Assembly: GCF_019977655.1 (NCBI RefSeq)
Contig: NZ_AP024849.1
Coordinates: 3,815,001 to 3,879,000, forward strand
Length of the DNA stretch: 64,000 bases
Source: Clostridium gelidum
GTDB lineage: Bacteria > Bacillota > Clostridia > Clostridiales > Clostridiaceae
Reading direction: 5' to 3'
Part shown: positions 19,070 to 28,532 of the stretch, piece by piece
How positions within the stretch are numbered: position 1 is the stretch's first letter
Layout of the letters: the number at the start of each line of letters is the position of its first letter
The notes under the pieces: model-generated
Told to the model about the DNA's origin: nothing
The model's database searches: none
Seen by the model: only the letters and a program-made list of their open reading frames with translations
Translations under genes and position numbers: made by a program

Positions 19070-19669
19070 TTAAATAATTTTACTATTTTCTTCTTTACTT
19101 ATTCTTATGGTATTTATCATAAGAATAGCAATGTCTTTCCATTCTTCATACTCACTAAAACTACAACTAAACGTACCCATTACTGTTTTTTCTTGAAGCT
19201 CTAAAAGAAATATAAAATTATATAAAAAATCATCTATAGCAGAGCTTTTAAAATCAAAGTATCCTATATTCTTTTCATCTACTTCTAAAATTTCTTCATC
19301 ATAAAATACATTTGCAGGATTAAGCCTTTTATTAATTAATTTCATTATGTCTCTTAGCTTTTCTACATATTCTTCATTTAAAGGACTATCTATAAACTTA
19401 AATGTTATTGCTATACTTCCATCTTCATTGCATTTGATTATATCTGGTCTATTTTCTGATGGATATTTAAATTTTCTTGTATCTTGTGGCATGTCCTCAA
19501 AATCCTTTGGAATATACATCTTTAATTTTTCATCAAAGAATTCTGTTTCTTCAAACTCATAATATCTACCTCCAATTTTTACTGGACCACTACAAATATC
19601 TTTTCTAGCCTCAACTTTTTCTGTTGCATTTATAAAGTCTAATATCTTTTCATCAACTCTTTTATCCAT
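19070..19669 (-). CDS. DUF1795/DcrB-like protein, candidate Eag-type effector chaperone
   Basis: A 199-residue protein whose layout fits the DcrB/DUF1795 fold: YEFEETEFFDEKLKMYIPKDF at the start, a middle beta part, and a C-terminal GTFSCSFSEYEEWKDIAILMINTI that matches the family's closing strand and helix. In type VI systems DUF1795 proteins (EagR/EagT) shield hydrophobic segments of effectors before loading on the spike. Here the effectors downstream do have hydrophobic A/G-rich helices. First gene of the spike operon. The family call is by pattern only and somewhat uncertain. Confidence 0.6.
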   Translation of the reverse strand: MDKRVDEKILDFINATEKVEARKDICSGPVKIGGRYYEFEETEFFDEKLKMYIPKDFEDMPQDTRKFKYPSENRPDIIKCNEDGSIAITFKFIDSPLNEEYVEKLRDIMKLINKRLNPANVFYDEEILEVDEKNIGYFDFKSSAIDDFLYNFIFLLELQEKTVMGTFSCSFSEYEEWKDIAILMINTIRISKEENSKII

Positions 19670-19953
19670 CTTTCCTTTGCTCCTATATTTCAGATTTTAC
19701 AAAAAAATTCCACCCAAGTCATTTTCGGATTTATAAGTATATTCTAATCTTCTCTTAATTTAGTTTTTTTATTTTATATTTACCTTAAATGTATTTATAA
19801 TTATTTTTTTCCTTTTTCCACCACATAGCCCTTTAATTATAATTCACTATATTTATTTCTTCAAATTTCTTTTCTGAATTATTACCAATTATATTCTTTA
19901 AAGTAATATTTTCCAATATTGCACATATAGTCAAATCATAAATATAAATAAAA

Positions 19954-20014
19954 AAAATAGAAGCTAATCTGTTTCATAAATTTCATGAGAAAAATAACAG
20001 ATTATCCTCTATTT
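19954..20014. terminator. Bidirectional terminator between the pyd operon and the spike cluster
   Basis: Long imperfect palindrome: AAATAGAAGCTAATCTGTT pairs with AACAGATTATCCTCTATTT around an A/T-rich loop. A and T tracts lie on both sides. On the minus strand it ends the pydC transcript, which stops at 20047. The 19670-19953 stretch is otherwise empty, A+T-rich, and presumably holds the spike-operon promoter. Confidence 0.75.
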
Positions 20015-20046
20015 CGTTTTTTATATTGGCATTTTTCAATATTTAC

Positions 20047-21267
20047 TTAATTTTTGTCAATATCTAAAATTGTTTGTAATAATACATTTGCTCCTTTTAA
20101 GCAGTTATCAACAGGTGTACATTCTTTTTCACAATGACTATGTCCATTTTCACTTGGAACAAAAATCATTGTAGTTGGAATAACATCTGTAATGAATTGA
20201 GCATCATGACCTGGTCCGCTATACATTCTCTTAGCTGAATATCCATATTCCTTTGCATTCTTTTCTACATAACCTACAAATTCAGGATAAAAATTAACTG
20301 TCTTACGTGACCATGCTTCTTCATAGCTCGCTTCACATTTCTCAACAATATTTGGAATAGCCTTAATGATTTCAAGAGCTTGTTTAATTACTTCTGGATC
20401 TTGATGTCTAACATCTAATGTAAATTTAACAAGATCAGGAATAACCGTATGGATGTTTGGATGAGCTGAAATCTTCCCTGTTGTATATACTAACTTACCA
20501 TCAAGCTTGTCAAGTTCATCATGAAGATATTGGATTGTCTTTGTAGCTGCATATAAAGCATCTTTTCTATACTTCATTGGTGTTGTCCCTGCATGATCAG
20601 CTTGTCCTATAAATGTGAATTCGTAGTTTATCATACCGCAAACCCCTTCAACAATTCCTATGTCAACTTTTTCATCTTCTAAAACTGGTCCTTGTTCCAC
20701 ATGTAATTCCACTAAGGCCTTATATTTTTCAGCAGTCATTCTATTTTCAATCTCGCCCATATATCCGCTGGCTTCTAATGCTTCCTTAAACGTAATTCCT
20801 TCTGTATCTTTAGAAGCTAACATAACATCTTTATCAAATTTCCCTGTTATAACTCCTGATGACATCATTGCAGGCTCAAAACGTGCCCCTTCTTCATTTG
20901 TCCATACAATTACTGTAATTGGATGTTTGTGAGGTACTTTTTCTGTAACAATAGTTTCTGCTGCTTCTAAAGCAGTAAGAACACCTAAAATACCATCATA
21001 ATTTCCACCTTGTTTAACAGAATCAATATGAGATCCCATCATAATAGCAGGTAAACCCTTCTCTCCTGAAATAGTAGCATAAATATTTGCCATATCATCA
21101 GTTTTTATATCCATTCCAAGAGCGGTGCACCGTCTGCAAAATTCTTCCCTTGCATCTAGTGCTTCAGGTGATAAAGACAATCTTGTGATTCCGCCTTTTC
21201 CTGTATCTCCAAATTTACTAAATGTTTTGATCTTGTCTTCCATTCTTTCTTTATTACAACTTAACAT
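20047..21267 (-). CDS. pydC: N-carbamoyl-beta-alanine amidohydrolase (M20 family)
   Basis: A 406-residue di-metal amidohydrolase of the allantoate/N-carbamoyl-amino-acid hydrolase group. Metal and active-site motifs are visible: GSHIDSVKQGGNYDG, WTNEEGARF, ELHVEQGPVLE, GQADHAGTTPM and the C-terminal GPGHDAQF. In the reductive pyrimidine pathway it cleaves N-carbamoyl-beta-alanine to beta-alanine, CO2 and ammonia. The substrate is inferred from the neighbours (dihydropyrimidinase and dihydropyrimidine dehydrogenase); sequence alone would also allow allantoate or other carbamoyl amino acids. ATG at 21267 is chosen because AAGGGG is 8 bases upstream; the longest frame begins with TTG at 21285. 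Last gene of the operon. Confidence 0.85.
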   Translation of the reverse strand: MLSCNKERMEDKIKTFSKFGDTGKGGITRLSLSPEALDAREEFCRRCTALGMDIKTDDMANIYATISGEKGLPAIMMGSHIDSVKQGGNYDGILGVLTALEAAETIVTEKVPHKHPITVIVWTNEEGARFEPAMMSSGVITGKFDKDVMLASKDTEGITFKEALEASGYMGEIENRMTAEKYKALVELHVEQGPVLEDEKVDIGIVEGVCGMINYEFTFIGQADHAGTTPMKYRKDALYAATKTIQYLHDELDKLDGKLVYTTGKISAHPNIHTVIPDLVKFTLDVRHQDPEVIKQALEIIKAIPNIVEKCEASYEEAWSRKTVNFYPEFVGYVEKNAKEYGYSAKRMYSGPGHDAQFITDVIPTTMIFVPSENGHSHCEKECTPVDNCLKGANVLLQTILDIDKN

Positions 21268-21297
21268 ATCCATATCCCCTTTCAATTCTTCTTATAT

Positions 21298-22797
21298 TTA
21301 TTTTTTAACTCTCTTACCTGATGATATAGCATTGACTGGACAAACCGTAACACATAATTGACAGCCTACGCATTTATCTACTATAAGGACAGGTTTTTTC
21401 GTCTCTTCATTTATCTTGATTGCTTGATGACCACCATCGAAGCAAGATAAATAACATCGTCCACAACCTAAACATTTTTTGTTATCAAATCTTGGGTAAC
21501 AAATACTATCGCGGTCAAGCTTATCCGTAGGTACAATATTAGGCAGTGCTTTTCCAACGATTTGAGATATATTTTTATATCCATTTGAACTTAAATATAA
21601 TTTCATTCCATCTATTAAGTCCTCAATAATTCTATATCCATATTGCATGACCGCTGTGGTTATCTGCAGATTCTCACAGCCTAAAGCTAAAAATTCAGCT
21701 GCATCTCTCCAAGTTTCAATGCCTCCCATTCCACTTATTGGTGTTTCTTTTAGCTCCTTGCAATTTTTCATCTCTTGAATAAAACGTAATGCGATTGGCT
21801 TCACTGCTTTTCCTGAATATCCTCCAACGCTAGTCTTTCCTTCCACAGTTGGTTCTGATGCAAAAGTGGATAGATTAACATTCATAATGCTTTTAATAGT
21901 GTTAATAGCAGCGATTCCTGTTGCACCTGCTTCCATTGCAGCTATTGCTGGTATTTCCATATTTCCAATGTTAGGTGTCATTTTTGCAAGAATAGGCAAA
22001 TGAGTTCCGCGTCTTGTAGCCTTAGTATATAAAGATACTAAATCTGGATTTTGTCCAACATCAGAACCTACCCCTTTACTTGTCATATGTGGACATGAAA
22101 AATTACATTCAATGATGTCTGAACCTGCCTCTGTCATCAACTTTGCAAGCTTAGTCCATTCCTCTTCATTTTGTCCCATAATTGATGCTACAATAATTTT
22201 ACTTGGATAATCTTTTTTCAATTGTTTCAAAAATTCAATATTTTCTTCCAATGTATGATCTGAAATCTGCTCAATATTTTTGAATCCAACAAAAGGTACA
22301 TTTTCTTTACTAATCGCTGCAAATCTTGGTGAAACTTCTTTTGGTACAAACATTCCAATAGTTTTAAAAGCAACTCCTGCCCATCCCATATCAAATGCTT
22401 TTGCCACCATCTCATAATTGCTTCCAACTACTGATGAAGAAAGAAAAAATGGATTTTCTGAGTGTATACCACAAAAATCTATAGATAAATCAACTTCTTC
22501 TTCTTTTGTTTTAGACTCAGTTGATATTGTCTTCATTATTCTGTCAATTGGTACTGGTTCATTAATTTTTCCTTTTAAACAAGCCTCCATGCAAGGTTTG
22601 TTTTCACACGTTTCACAAGGCATTGGATTTGGCAGTTTATTTACTGCCCCAAGCTTATTTTCAAATGCTAAGGAACGAATAATAATGTCCGGTTCAACTG
22701 AATATGGACAAGCTTTTGAGCAGAGTGCTTCATTGCAGAGCAAACACCCTGCCACATCTTCTTTAAGTGAAATATCTTTATACAATAGACTACTCAT
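21298..22797 (-). CDS. pydA: Dihydropyrimidine dehydrogenase, ferredoxin-dependent type, with N-terminal Fe-S domain
   Basis: A 499-residue enzyme that reduces uracil/thymine. Residues 1-95 hold a cysteine-rich helical part (GCLLCNEALCSKACP, then PCETCENKPCMEAC) like the N-terminal Fe-S domain of mammalian DPD. Residues 105-420 are the FMN barrel (NFSCPHMTSKGVGSDVGQNP with the catalytic-loop region, GMGGIETWRDAAEFL). Residues 435-495 bind two [4Fe-4S] clusters (CLGCGRCYLSCFDGG, CVGCQLCVTVCP). The FAD/NADPH domains of DPD are absent and no preT gene is near, so electrons probably come from ferredoxin, as described for clostridial homologues. It lies 30 bases before pydC. Confidence 0.88.
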   Translation of the reverse strand: MSSLLYKDISLKEDVAGCLLCNEALCSKACPYSVEPDIIIRSLAFENKLGAVNKLPNPMPCETCENKPCMEACLKGKINEPVPIDRIMKTISTESKTKEEEVDLSIDFCGIHSENPFFLSSSVVGSNYEMVAKAFDMGWAGVAFKTIGMFVPKEVSPRFAAISKENVPFVGFKNIEQISDHTLEENIEFLKQLKKDYPSKIIVASIMGQNEEEWTKLAKLMTEAGSDIIECNFSCPHMTSKGVGSDVGQNPDLVSLYTKATRRGTHLPILAKMTPNIGNMEIPAIAAMEAGATGIAAINTIKSIMNVNLSTFASEPTVEGKTSVGGYSGKAVKPIALRFIQEMKNCKELKETPISGMGGIETWRDAAEFLALGCENLQITTAVMQYGYRIIEDLIDGMKLYLSSNGYKNISQIVGKALPNIVPTDKLDRDSICYPRFDNKKCLGCGRCYLSCFDGGHQAIKINEETKKPVLIVDKCVGCQLCVTVCPVNAISSGKRVKK

Positions 22798-22867
22798 TTC
22801 AATGCCTCCTTATCTGATGCAAATATACATTGCATCTTTTACAAGTTATTTTATTTCACGCGCCTAA

Positions 22868-24235
22868 TTATTTACGTGCTATTCTTCTTACAAACTTTCC
22901 AGTTCCTGGTTTTCCAACAAACTCTCCATTATCGTACACTAAATTTCCACGTACATAAGTCTGTTCAGGATATCCATGAAGTTTTTTGCCTTCCCAAATA
23001 GTATGATCATAATCTGAATGCATATTTTTAACTGAGATTGTAAAATCTTTATTAGGATCATAAATTACAATATCTGCATCTTTTCCAACTGTTATAGAGC
23101 CCTTTTGGTCACATCCAAATATTTTAGCTGGATTAGATGAACATAATTCAATTACACGATTAAAACTTAATTTTCCGTCATTTGCTGCCGAAAGCATATA
23201 TGGATATAAGTTTTCAACTCCTGCACAGCCATTTGGAATCTTTGAAAAATCATCCTTTCCCCAGTCCTTTTCATAGCTTTGGAATGGGCAGTGATCTGTA
23301 GCAATAGTATCAATAGCACCTGTTTTAATAGCTTTCCAAAGTGCATCCTGACTTTCTTGTCCTTTCATAGGTGGTGAGCATACAAAGTTTCTTCCATCTT
23401 CTCTTTTATACACATCAGATGTAAATTCTAAATATTGTGGGCATGTTTCAATATAAATCTCATGTCCATCCATCTTGGCAGCAATTGCAGCTTCTAATCC
23501 TTCTTTATCGGCCATATGAACTATATATAATGGTGCTTCTACAGATTTTGCTAAGTGTACTGCTCTTTTATCTGCTTCTGCTTCTACATATTCTGGTCTG
23601 CTTAAATAATGATACCAAGCTGAAGTTTTTCCTTCTTTTAAAAATTGTTCAATATTTAAATCAATTAAATCTGGGTTTTCTGCATGAATATTGGTGATAG
23701 CGCCAGTTTCTTTTGCTTTTAACATGATTTTTACCAAGGTAGCATCATCTACCATCATGCCTTCTTTTTTATATACTAAAAAACATTTAAAACTTGTGAT
23801 ACCATAATCAACAGCTGATTTAAATTCATCTAAAATAGCACCTTCATTTAAATCAGTTATAATACAGTGGAATGCGTAATCAACACACGCCTCTGGGTCA
23901 CACATTTCTTGTCTTCCTTTAATAGTTTCAATTATTCCATGTCCTTTTCTTTGCATTGGATAATCAAAGACAGTTGTAACACCACCACATGCTGCTGCTC
24001 TTGTTCCTGCAAGATAACTATCTGCTGAAACTGTTCCTCCAAATGGCATTGCTAAATGAGTATGTGCATCGATGGCACCAGGTAATACCAATTTACCATG
24101 AGCATCTACCACTTCAGCGCCTTCTTCTGAAAAACCTGTTCCAATTGCTACAATTTTACCGTTCTTTACAGCAATATCTGCAATATAAGATTCTGATAAT
24201 GTTACAATGGTTCCATTTTTTATAATTAAATCCAT
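22868..24235 (-). CDS. pydB: Dihydropyrimidinase/hydantoinase
   Basis: A 455-residue amidohydrolase-superfamily enzyme that opens dihydrouracil to N-carbamoyl-beta-alanine. Visible metal ligands: DAHTHL, the carboxylated lysine in FKCFLVYKKE, NIHAEN, YIVHMAD and TDHCPF. Length matches the family (about 460). The longest frame starts at 24280 but the ATG at 24235 has GGGAGGAG upstream and gives the standard start MDLIIKNGTIVT. It lies between the ABC binding protein and pydA. Allantoinase is unlikely given the pyrimidine enzymes around it. Confidence 0.9.
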   Translation of the reverse strand: MDLIIKNGTIVTLSESYIADIAVKNGKIVAIGTGFSEEGAEVVDAHGKLVLPGAIDAHTHLAMPFGGTVSADSYLAGTRAAACGGVTTVFDYPMQRKGHGIIETIKGRQEMCDPEACVDYAFHCIITDLNEGAILDEFKSAVDYGITSFKCFLVYKKEGMMVDDATLVKIMLKAKETGAITNIHAENPDLIDLNIEQFLKEGKTSAWYHYLSRPEYVEAEADKRAVHLAKSVEAPLYIVHMADKEGLEAAIAAKMDGHEIYIETCPQYLEFTSDVYKREDGRNFVCSPPMKGQESQDALWKAIKTGAIDTIATDHCPFQSYEKDWGKDDFSKIPNGCAGVENLYPYMLSAANDGKLSFNRVIELCSSNPAKIFGCDQKGSITVGKDADIVIYDPNKDFTISVKNMHSDYDHTIWEGKKLHGYPEQTYVRGNLVYDNGEFVGKPGTGKFVRRIARK

Positions 24236-24433
24236 AAATATTCTCCTCCCTTTTTTATAATTTATTTTATATTTAGCCACTGTAACACTCTCATATCCTA
24301 TTGACTAGTCTTCCTAGGTAATCCTTGAGAATATTAACATTAGCTTAAGTACATTTAAAAAATTTACAAGTGATTTGCTAGTTTTTTATAGTATTATAAT
24401 TCTCTTTTAATCTAATTTTTATTATTTAATATA

Positions 24434-24624
24434 GTGTTAATATTATTACATGTTTGTGAAGTGAGCATTGGAATTGCACTTTTAGAACTCTTAATGATTA
24501 TAGTCCAATTAATTGCTTGTCCGAATCTTGTATTCGGAGCAAGCTGGAATTGGACTATAATCATTTAGATGTTCTTAAGTTCAATTCCTTAGCTCATGGA
24601 ACAAATATGTGATGATATCAACAC
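24434..24624. repeat. Large imperfect palindrome (element R1)
   Basis: A 191-base structure that could fold end to end: GTGTTAATATTATTACATG with CATGG...ATATGTGATGATATCAACAC, then TGAGC/GCTCA, GGAATTG/CAATTCC, AGAAC/GTTCT, an 18-pair perfect block AATGATTATAGTCCAATT, and a GCTTGTCCGAAT/ATTCGGAGCAAGC tip. It fills most of the 408-base gap between the binding-protein gene and pydB. It shares architecture with R3 and R4 of this window. Confidence 0.8.
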
Positions 24625-24643
24625 GGGTTTATAATAGATACTA

Positions 24644-25705
24644 TTATTTTGTTGCTTTATCCCAGTATTTTGAGGTAAATGTTGTTTCATCTACTACTGG
24701 AGTTTTTGCTAAATCAGGGTTATAAAGTTTTAAGAAATCTCCTGTTTGCTTAATAGCCTTCATATCTATTTGTCCAATCTTTGAAGCATCAAAACCTTCT
24801 GGGCTAGCAAGTTTTGCAACTTCTTTTGCCATATATACTTGATGATCTAAAGATACTGATTTATCTACATCATAAACTGTTTTTCCAGCTGCTTCTGGGT
24901 CTTTACATGCATCTTTCCAGCCTTTAATAGAAGCTCTTAAGAAACGAACCATTAAATCTTCATTTTTAGATGCCCATTCAGAATTTACAAATAAGCAATC
25001 TTCCATCATTGCAACGCCTTCATCATTCATGTTAATTACATTTAAATCATCTTTTGAAATACCACTTTCAAGTAATAAACCAAACTCGTTGTACGTCATT
25101 GCTGAAGCTGCATCAACAGAACCTTCTTTTAGTTGATCCATGGTGAAATCTTGTTGTACAAGATTTAAATCTTTATTCTTATCTAATTTGTATTTTGATA
25201 ATAATGCTAGAACTTCATACTCATTACCACCAAACCAGTTAGCAACTTTTTTACCTGCTAAATCTTTTGGTGAGTTAATTCCAGTAGCCTTTTTTGATGC
25301 TACTAATAGTCCTGATTTTTGGAACATTTGAGCAACTTCTTGTAATTCATATCCTTGAGCTTGATAAGTCATTAAACTTGATACCCAAGTAACACCAATA
25401 TTTGCTGCACCATTATATACATTTTGTTCTGGAATAATATCACTTCCGCCTGGAAGAATTTCTATATCAATTCCTTCCTCTTTATAATAACCTTTTTCTG
25501 CTGCCACATAATATCCCATGAATTGTGATTGCGGAAGCCATTTTAACTGAAGTTTTACCTTTTCTAATGCTCCATCCTTTTTTGTGTCTTCTGTCTTTGT
25601 TGTTTCCTTTGTAGGTGTTGTTTCTGATGACTTAGATCCACAACCTATAAACAATGTACCCATCAATACTGTAATTAAACCTAAAGCTAATAATTTCTTT
25701 TTCAT
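24644..25705 (-). CDS. ABC transporter substrate-binding lipoprotein (NMT1/THI5-like), probably pyrimidine
   Basis: A 353-residue lipoprotein. The signal peptide ends in the lipobox LFIGC, followed by a Ser/Thr/Lys linker. The mature part is a type II periplasmic-binding fold of the NMT1/ThiY/SsuA group: LQLKWLPQSQFMGYYVAAEKGYYKEEGIDI, GVTWVSSLMTY, LAGKKVANWFGGNEYEVLA. It lies in one operon with two permeases and an ATPase upstream and pyrimidine-degrading enzymes downstream, so the ligand is most likely uracil, thymine or a related pyrimidine. Family alone would allow taurine, nitrate or thiamine precursors. Confidence 0.82.
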   Translation of the reverse strand: MKKKLLALGLITVLMGTLFIGCGSKSSETTPTKETTKTEDTKKDGALEKVKLQLKWLPQSQFMGYYVAAEKGYYKEEGIDIEILPGGSDIIPEQNVYNGAANIGVTWVSSLMTYQAQGYELQEVAQMFQKSGLLVASKKATGINSPKDLAGKKVANWFGGNEYEVLALLSKYKLDKNKDLNLVQQDFTMDQLKEGSVDAASAMTYNEFGLLLESGISKDDLNVINMNDEGVAMMEDCLFVNSEWASKNEDLMVRFLRASIKGWKDACKDPEAAGKTVYDVDKSVSLDHQVYMAKEVAKLASPEGFDASKIGQIDMKAIKQTGDFLKLYNPDLAKTPVVDETTFTSKYWDKATK

Positions 25706-25775
25706 ATTAAATTCCTCCTCTTATTAAATAAAAACATCTTACTTTGAAATCAAGTTTCATTTTATCTGATGTCTA

Positions 25776-25845
25776 GCCACTGTAATGCTTCATTCCTATT
25801 AATATCGTAATGATAAAAGTTTTAGTTATGAAGTATAACAGTGGC
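25776..25845. repeat. Palindrome in ABC operon (element R6)
   Basis: GCCACTGTAATGCTTCAT pairs with ATGAAGTATAACAGTGGC around an A/T-rich centre. The same left half (TTTAGCCACTGTAA) occurs again at 24274-24287 without its partner. It lies between a permease gene and the binding-protein gene, where such hairpins often adjust mRNA stability. Confidence 0.65.
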
Positions 25846-25914
25846 ACGACCCTAGATTAATTCAACTAACCTTCAGATGGAAATTAAAATTCCCCCCTGA
25901 AACTAAGTTTCATT

Positions 25915-26682
25915 TTATCTTTGTGAAGCATGCCATTTTATTGCTCTGCGCTCTACCAATATAATAATCAAATAAAGAACAATTCCAACCAAAGCAGCCA
26001 TAACTATGTAAGACCACCCCATGGCCATCATTCCCTTTCTTAAATTATCTTTAATTCCAAACCCAATACCTGATGTAGATGCAGCAAAATATTCACTGAT
26101 CATTGCCGCCATTAGTGCAGAAGCAACATTAATCTTTAATGCTGTAAATACACTTGGCAGACTACTAGGTAACCGAAGCTTAAAAAATATAACTTTTTCT
26201 GGTGCTGCATAAGATTCTAACAAATCTTTTGCAAATGGCTTTAAATCATTTAATCCACGATAAGCATTTATTGCCATAGCTGACATACATACAACTGTTA
26301 CAACTCCAACTTTTTGAGAGAAACCACTAGTAAACCAGCGATTCATAATAGGAGATAATGCAACAATTGGAATCGCATTAAATGCAGCTATTACACTAAG
26401 TCCTGTATAACCCCATTTGGGAAACTGTGTAGCAAGTGCAGCAACAAGAAATCCTATTACACATCCTATAACTAGTCCTACCAATGCGCCTGAAACTGTA
26501 CTCATAGTATCAGATAAAGCTTTAGTTAAATTATTATTTAACGTAATTACAATTTGTGATGGTATTGGTAATTGAAAGGGTTTAAAACCTAAAGCAGCAT
26601 GAATTATACCTACCTGCCACATAGCAATTGCTAATATTCCAAAGCCTAATGGCCATAGTACATTTTTAAGTTTTTCTGTCAT
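25915..26682 (-). CDS. ABC transporter permease (SsuC/ThiX type)
   Basis: A 255-residue membrane protein with about six hydrophobic segments and the ABC permease EAA-type loop near residues 160-190 (DLLESYAAPEKVIFFKLRLPSSLPSVF). It pairs with the permease at 26896-27678 to form the membrane channel of the pyrimidine ABC importer. The longest frame begins at 26796 inside palindrome R2; the ATG at 26682 has AAAGGAG 8-9 bases upstream and is the natural start. Substrate is inferred from the operon. Confidence 0.85.
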   Translation of the reverse strand: MTEKLKNVLWPLGFGILAIAMWQVGIIHAALGFKPFQLPIPSQIVITLNNNLTKALSDTMSTVSGALVGLVIGCVIGFLVAALATQFPKWGYTGLSVIAAFNAIPIVALSPIMNRWFTSGFSQKVGVVTVVCMSAMAINAYRGLNDLKPFAKDLLESYAAPEKVIFFKLRLPSSLPSVFTALKINVASALMAAMISEYFAASTSGIGFGIKDNLRKGMMAMGWSYIVMAALVGIVLYLIIILVERRAIKWHASQR

Positions 26683-26719
26683 ACATAAATCTCCTTTCTT
26701 TTGAAGTATTTTTTTAATA

Positions 26720-26880
26720 AGGCACATGAAATAAAATAACAAGTCCAAAGCTGGTATGAATATTTTCCATAAGACAAGGAGGTGAAGTGCCATCATAGCT
26801 GGCCTATTCTGGCATTTTGCCGACGCAGAATGATGGAAAATAGGCTACCAGATGGACTTGTTATTTTTTTGATTGTGCCT
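26720..26880. repeat. Large imperfect palindrome between permease genes (element R2)
   Basis: AGGCACATGAAATAAAATAACAAG pairs with CTTGTTATTTTTTTGATTGTGCCT, then CTGGTA/TACCAG and TATTTTCCAT/ATGGAAAATA. The tip is irregular. It fills almost the whole gap between the two permease genes and shares AATAACAAGTC and TATTTTCC blocks with element R5. Confidence 0.75.
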
Positions 26881-26895
26881 AATAGCCAATATGCC

Positions 26896-27678
26896 TTATG
26901 CTGTTTGTTTTCTCCAAGGCATAAAAATTCTTTCAAGGAAAACAACAATAAAGTAGCTAATAATTCCCATAATAGCGCTTGTCACAACTGATCCCCAGAA
27001 CACATCTCTGGTTCCTGAGTATAATGCATAAAGAAGTTTCACTCCAATTCCACCACTTGAGCCAAGCATATCAACCAAAATTGATGCTGTAATTGACATT
27101 GGTGCTGCTATTTTTAATCCTGCAAATAAATAAGGTAAAGAATATGGAATCATAAGCTTAAAATAAATACTCTTTTTCTTAGCTGCATAAGAATATAACA
27201 ACTCTTTTTTATCACTATCAACACTATTTAATCCGCTTAACATATTAATAGCAACTGGAAAAAATGTTATGTAGGCTGCGATAATTATTCTAGATGTATT
27301 CATATCCTTTGCAAGAGTAAAAATTATAGGAGCTAATCCCAAAACAGGTATCATTTGTGATATTATCAAATAAGGTAATGCTATCTTTTCTGCAATTTTT
27401 GATAAGCTCATAATAATAGCTAATGCAACTCCTATGGCTGCTCCTAGTGCAAATCCAACTACTGCTCTAGAAAAAGTAAGTCCCGCTGCACTTATTAGTT
27501 CTGTAAAATTCTGTGAAATTGATACTATAATACTATGAGGATAAGGTAATTTTGCTTCAGCCATAGGGTCCTGAGCTACTTTATCTAAAAAGAATGCAAC
27601 AAGCTCCCAAACTGCTAAAATACCAATAGTCCAAACCAAGTTAACTGTATATTTTTCTTTCTTGTCTTTCATTCTCAT
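26896..27678 (-). CDS. ABC transporter permease (SsuC/ThiX type)
   Basis: A 260-residue membrane protein with about six hydrophobic segments and an EAA-like loop (ELLYSYAAKKKSIYFKLMIPYSLPYLFAG). It is the second channel subunit of the pyrimidine importer and is paralogous to the gene downstream. The ATG overlaps the stop of the ATPase gene by 4 bases (ATGA), showing tight coupling. The genes form an ATPase-permease-permease-binding protein order. Confidence 0.87.
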   Translation of the reverse strand: MRMKDKKEKYTVNLVWTIGILAVWELVAFFLDKVAQDPMAEAKLPYPHSIIVSISQNFTELISAAGLTFSRAVVGFALGAAIGVALAIIMSLSKIAEKIALPYLIISQMIPVLGLAPIIFTLAKDMNTSRIIIAAYITFFPVAINMLSGLNSVDSDKKELLYSYAAKKKSIYFKLMIPYSLPYLFAGLKIAAPMSITASILVDMLGSSGGIGVKLLYALYSGTRDVFWGSVVTSAIMGIISYFIVVFLERIFMPWRKQTA

Positions 27679-28508
27679 ACCCCCTCAAAGCTATTTCGAA
27701 TCTTCGTAATATATTCATAAAACTCTGGAGTTTGCTTTGATTCCATGTTTCTTGGTCGTGGTGTCTTAATATCAATTACCGCTGAGACACGTCCTGGATG
27801 TGGCGAAAGAACCACTACTCTGTCTGATAAAAAAACTGCCTCTGAAATGTTATGAGTTACAAAAACTACGGTTTTATTTGTTTTACTCCAAATACTAAGA
27901 AGATCAAGATGAAGCTTTTCGCGAGTAAATTCATCTAATGCTGAAAATGGTTCATCCATAAGAAGAATCTCTGGATTAATTGCCAGTGCCCTTGCAATAC
28001 CAACTCTTTGTTGCATACCACCACTTAACTCATACGGATAATGTGTTCCAAATTCAGAAAGTCCAACTAAATCAAGCATTTTTGTAACTCTAGCAGTACG
28101 TTCTGTTTTTTTCATTCCTAGTAGTTCCATTGGCATACATACATTTCTTCGAACAGTTCTCCAATCATATAAAACAGGATTTTGAAATACAATACCATAT
28201 TTTTTTTGAAGCCTTATATCTCTTGTAGTTTCTCCTCGCACTGTAACTGTGCCCATAGAAGGTTGCAATAAATCAGCTATAATTCTAAGTAATGTTGTCT
28301 TTCCACAACCTGACGGACCGAGTAATGAGATAAATTCTCCTTCTTTAATGTCTAGGTTAACATTTTTAAGTGCTGTTACTGGTTCTCCTCCATCTTTATC
28401 TTGAAAGATCATACTTAAATCATCTATTTTGATTTCTGTTTTTTCTTCTCTTGGTTTTGAAAAATCTCTTTCTTTAAATTCTGTATCTACGTCATTTAAA
28501 ATATTCAT
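27675..28508 (-). CDS. ABC transporter ATP-binding protein (SsuB/ThiZ type)
   Basis: A 277-residue ATPase with Walker A GPSGCGKTT, Q-loop FQNPVLYDWRTV, signature LSGGMQQRVGIARAL, Walker B ILLMDEPFSALD and the H-loop FVTHN. This is the nitrate/taurine/thiamine-precursor ABC subfamily. It powers the pyrimidine importer. First gene of the operon that continues through two permeases, the binding protein, pydB, pydA and pydC, and it stands directly after a terminator leader (28533-28572). GGAGG precedes the ATG. Confidence 0.92.
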   Translation of the reverse strand: MNILNDVDTEFKERDFSKPREEKTEIKIDDLSMIFQDKDGGEPVTALKNVNLDIKEGEFISLLGPSGCGKTTLLRIIADLLQPSMGTVTVRGETTRDIRLQKKYGIVFQNPVLYDWRTVRRNVCMPMELLGMKKTERTARVTKMLDLVGLSEFGTHYPYELSGGMQQRVGIARALAINPEILLMDEPFSALDEFTREKLHLDLLSIWSKTNKTVVFVTHNISEAVFLSDRVVVLSPHPGRVSAVIDIKTPRPRNMESKQTPEFYEYITKIRNSFEGV

Positions 28509-28532
28509 TTATTTATGCCTCCTTTTTAGAAC

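Noticed and set aside
13013..19669. Complete contractile injection system
   Set aside because: Only spike, tip, chaperone-like and effector genes are present; no sheath, tube, baseplate wedge or ATPase is in the window.
26683..26796. N-terminal extension of the permease gene from an upstream ATG
   Set aside because: It would translate through palindrome R2 and has no ribosome site; ATG 26682 with AAAGGAG is the clear start.
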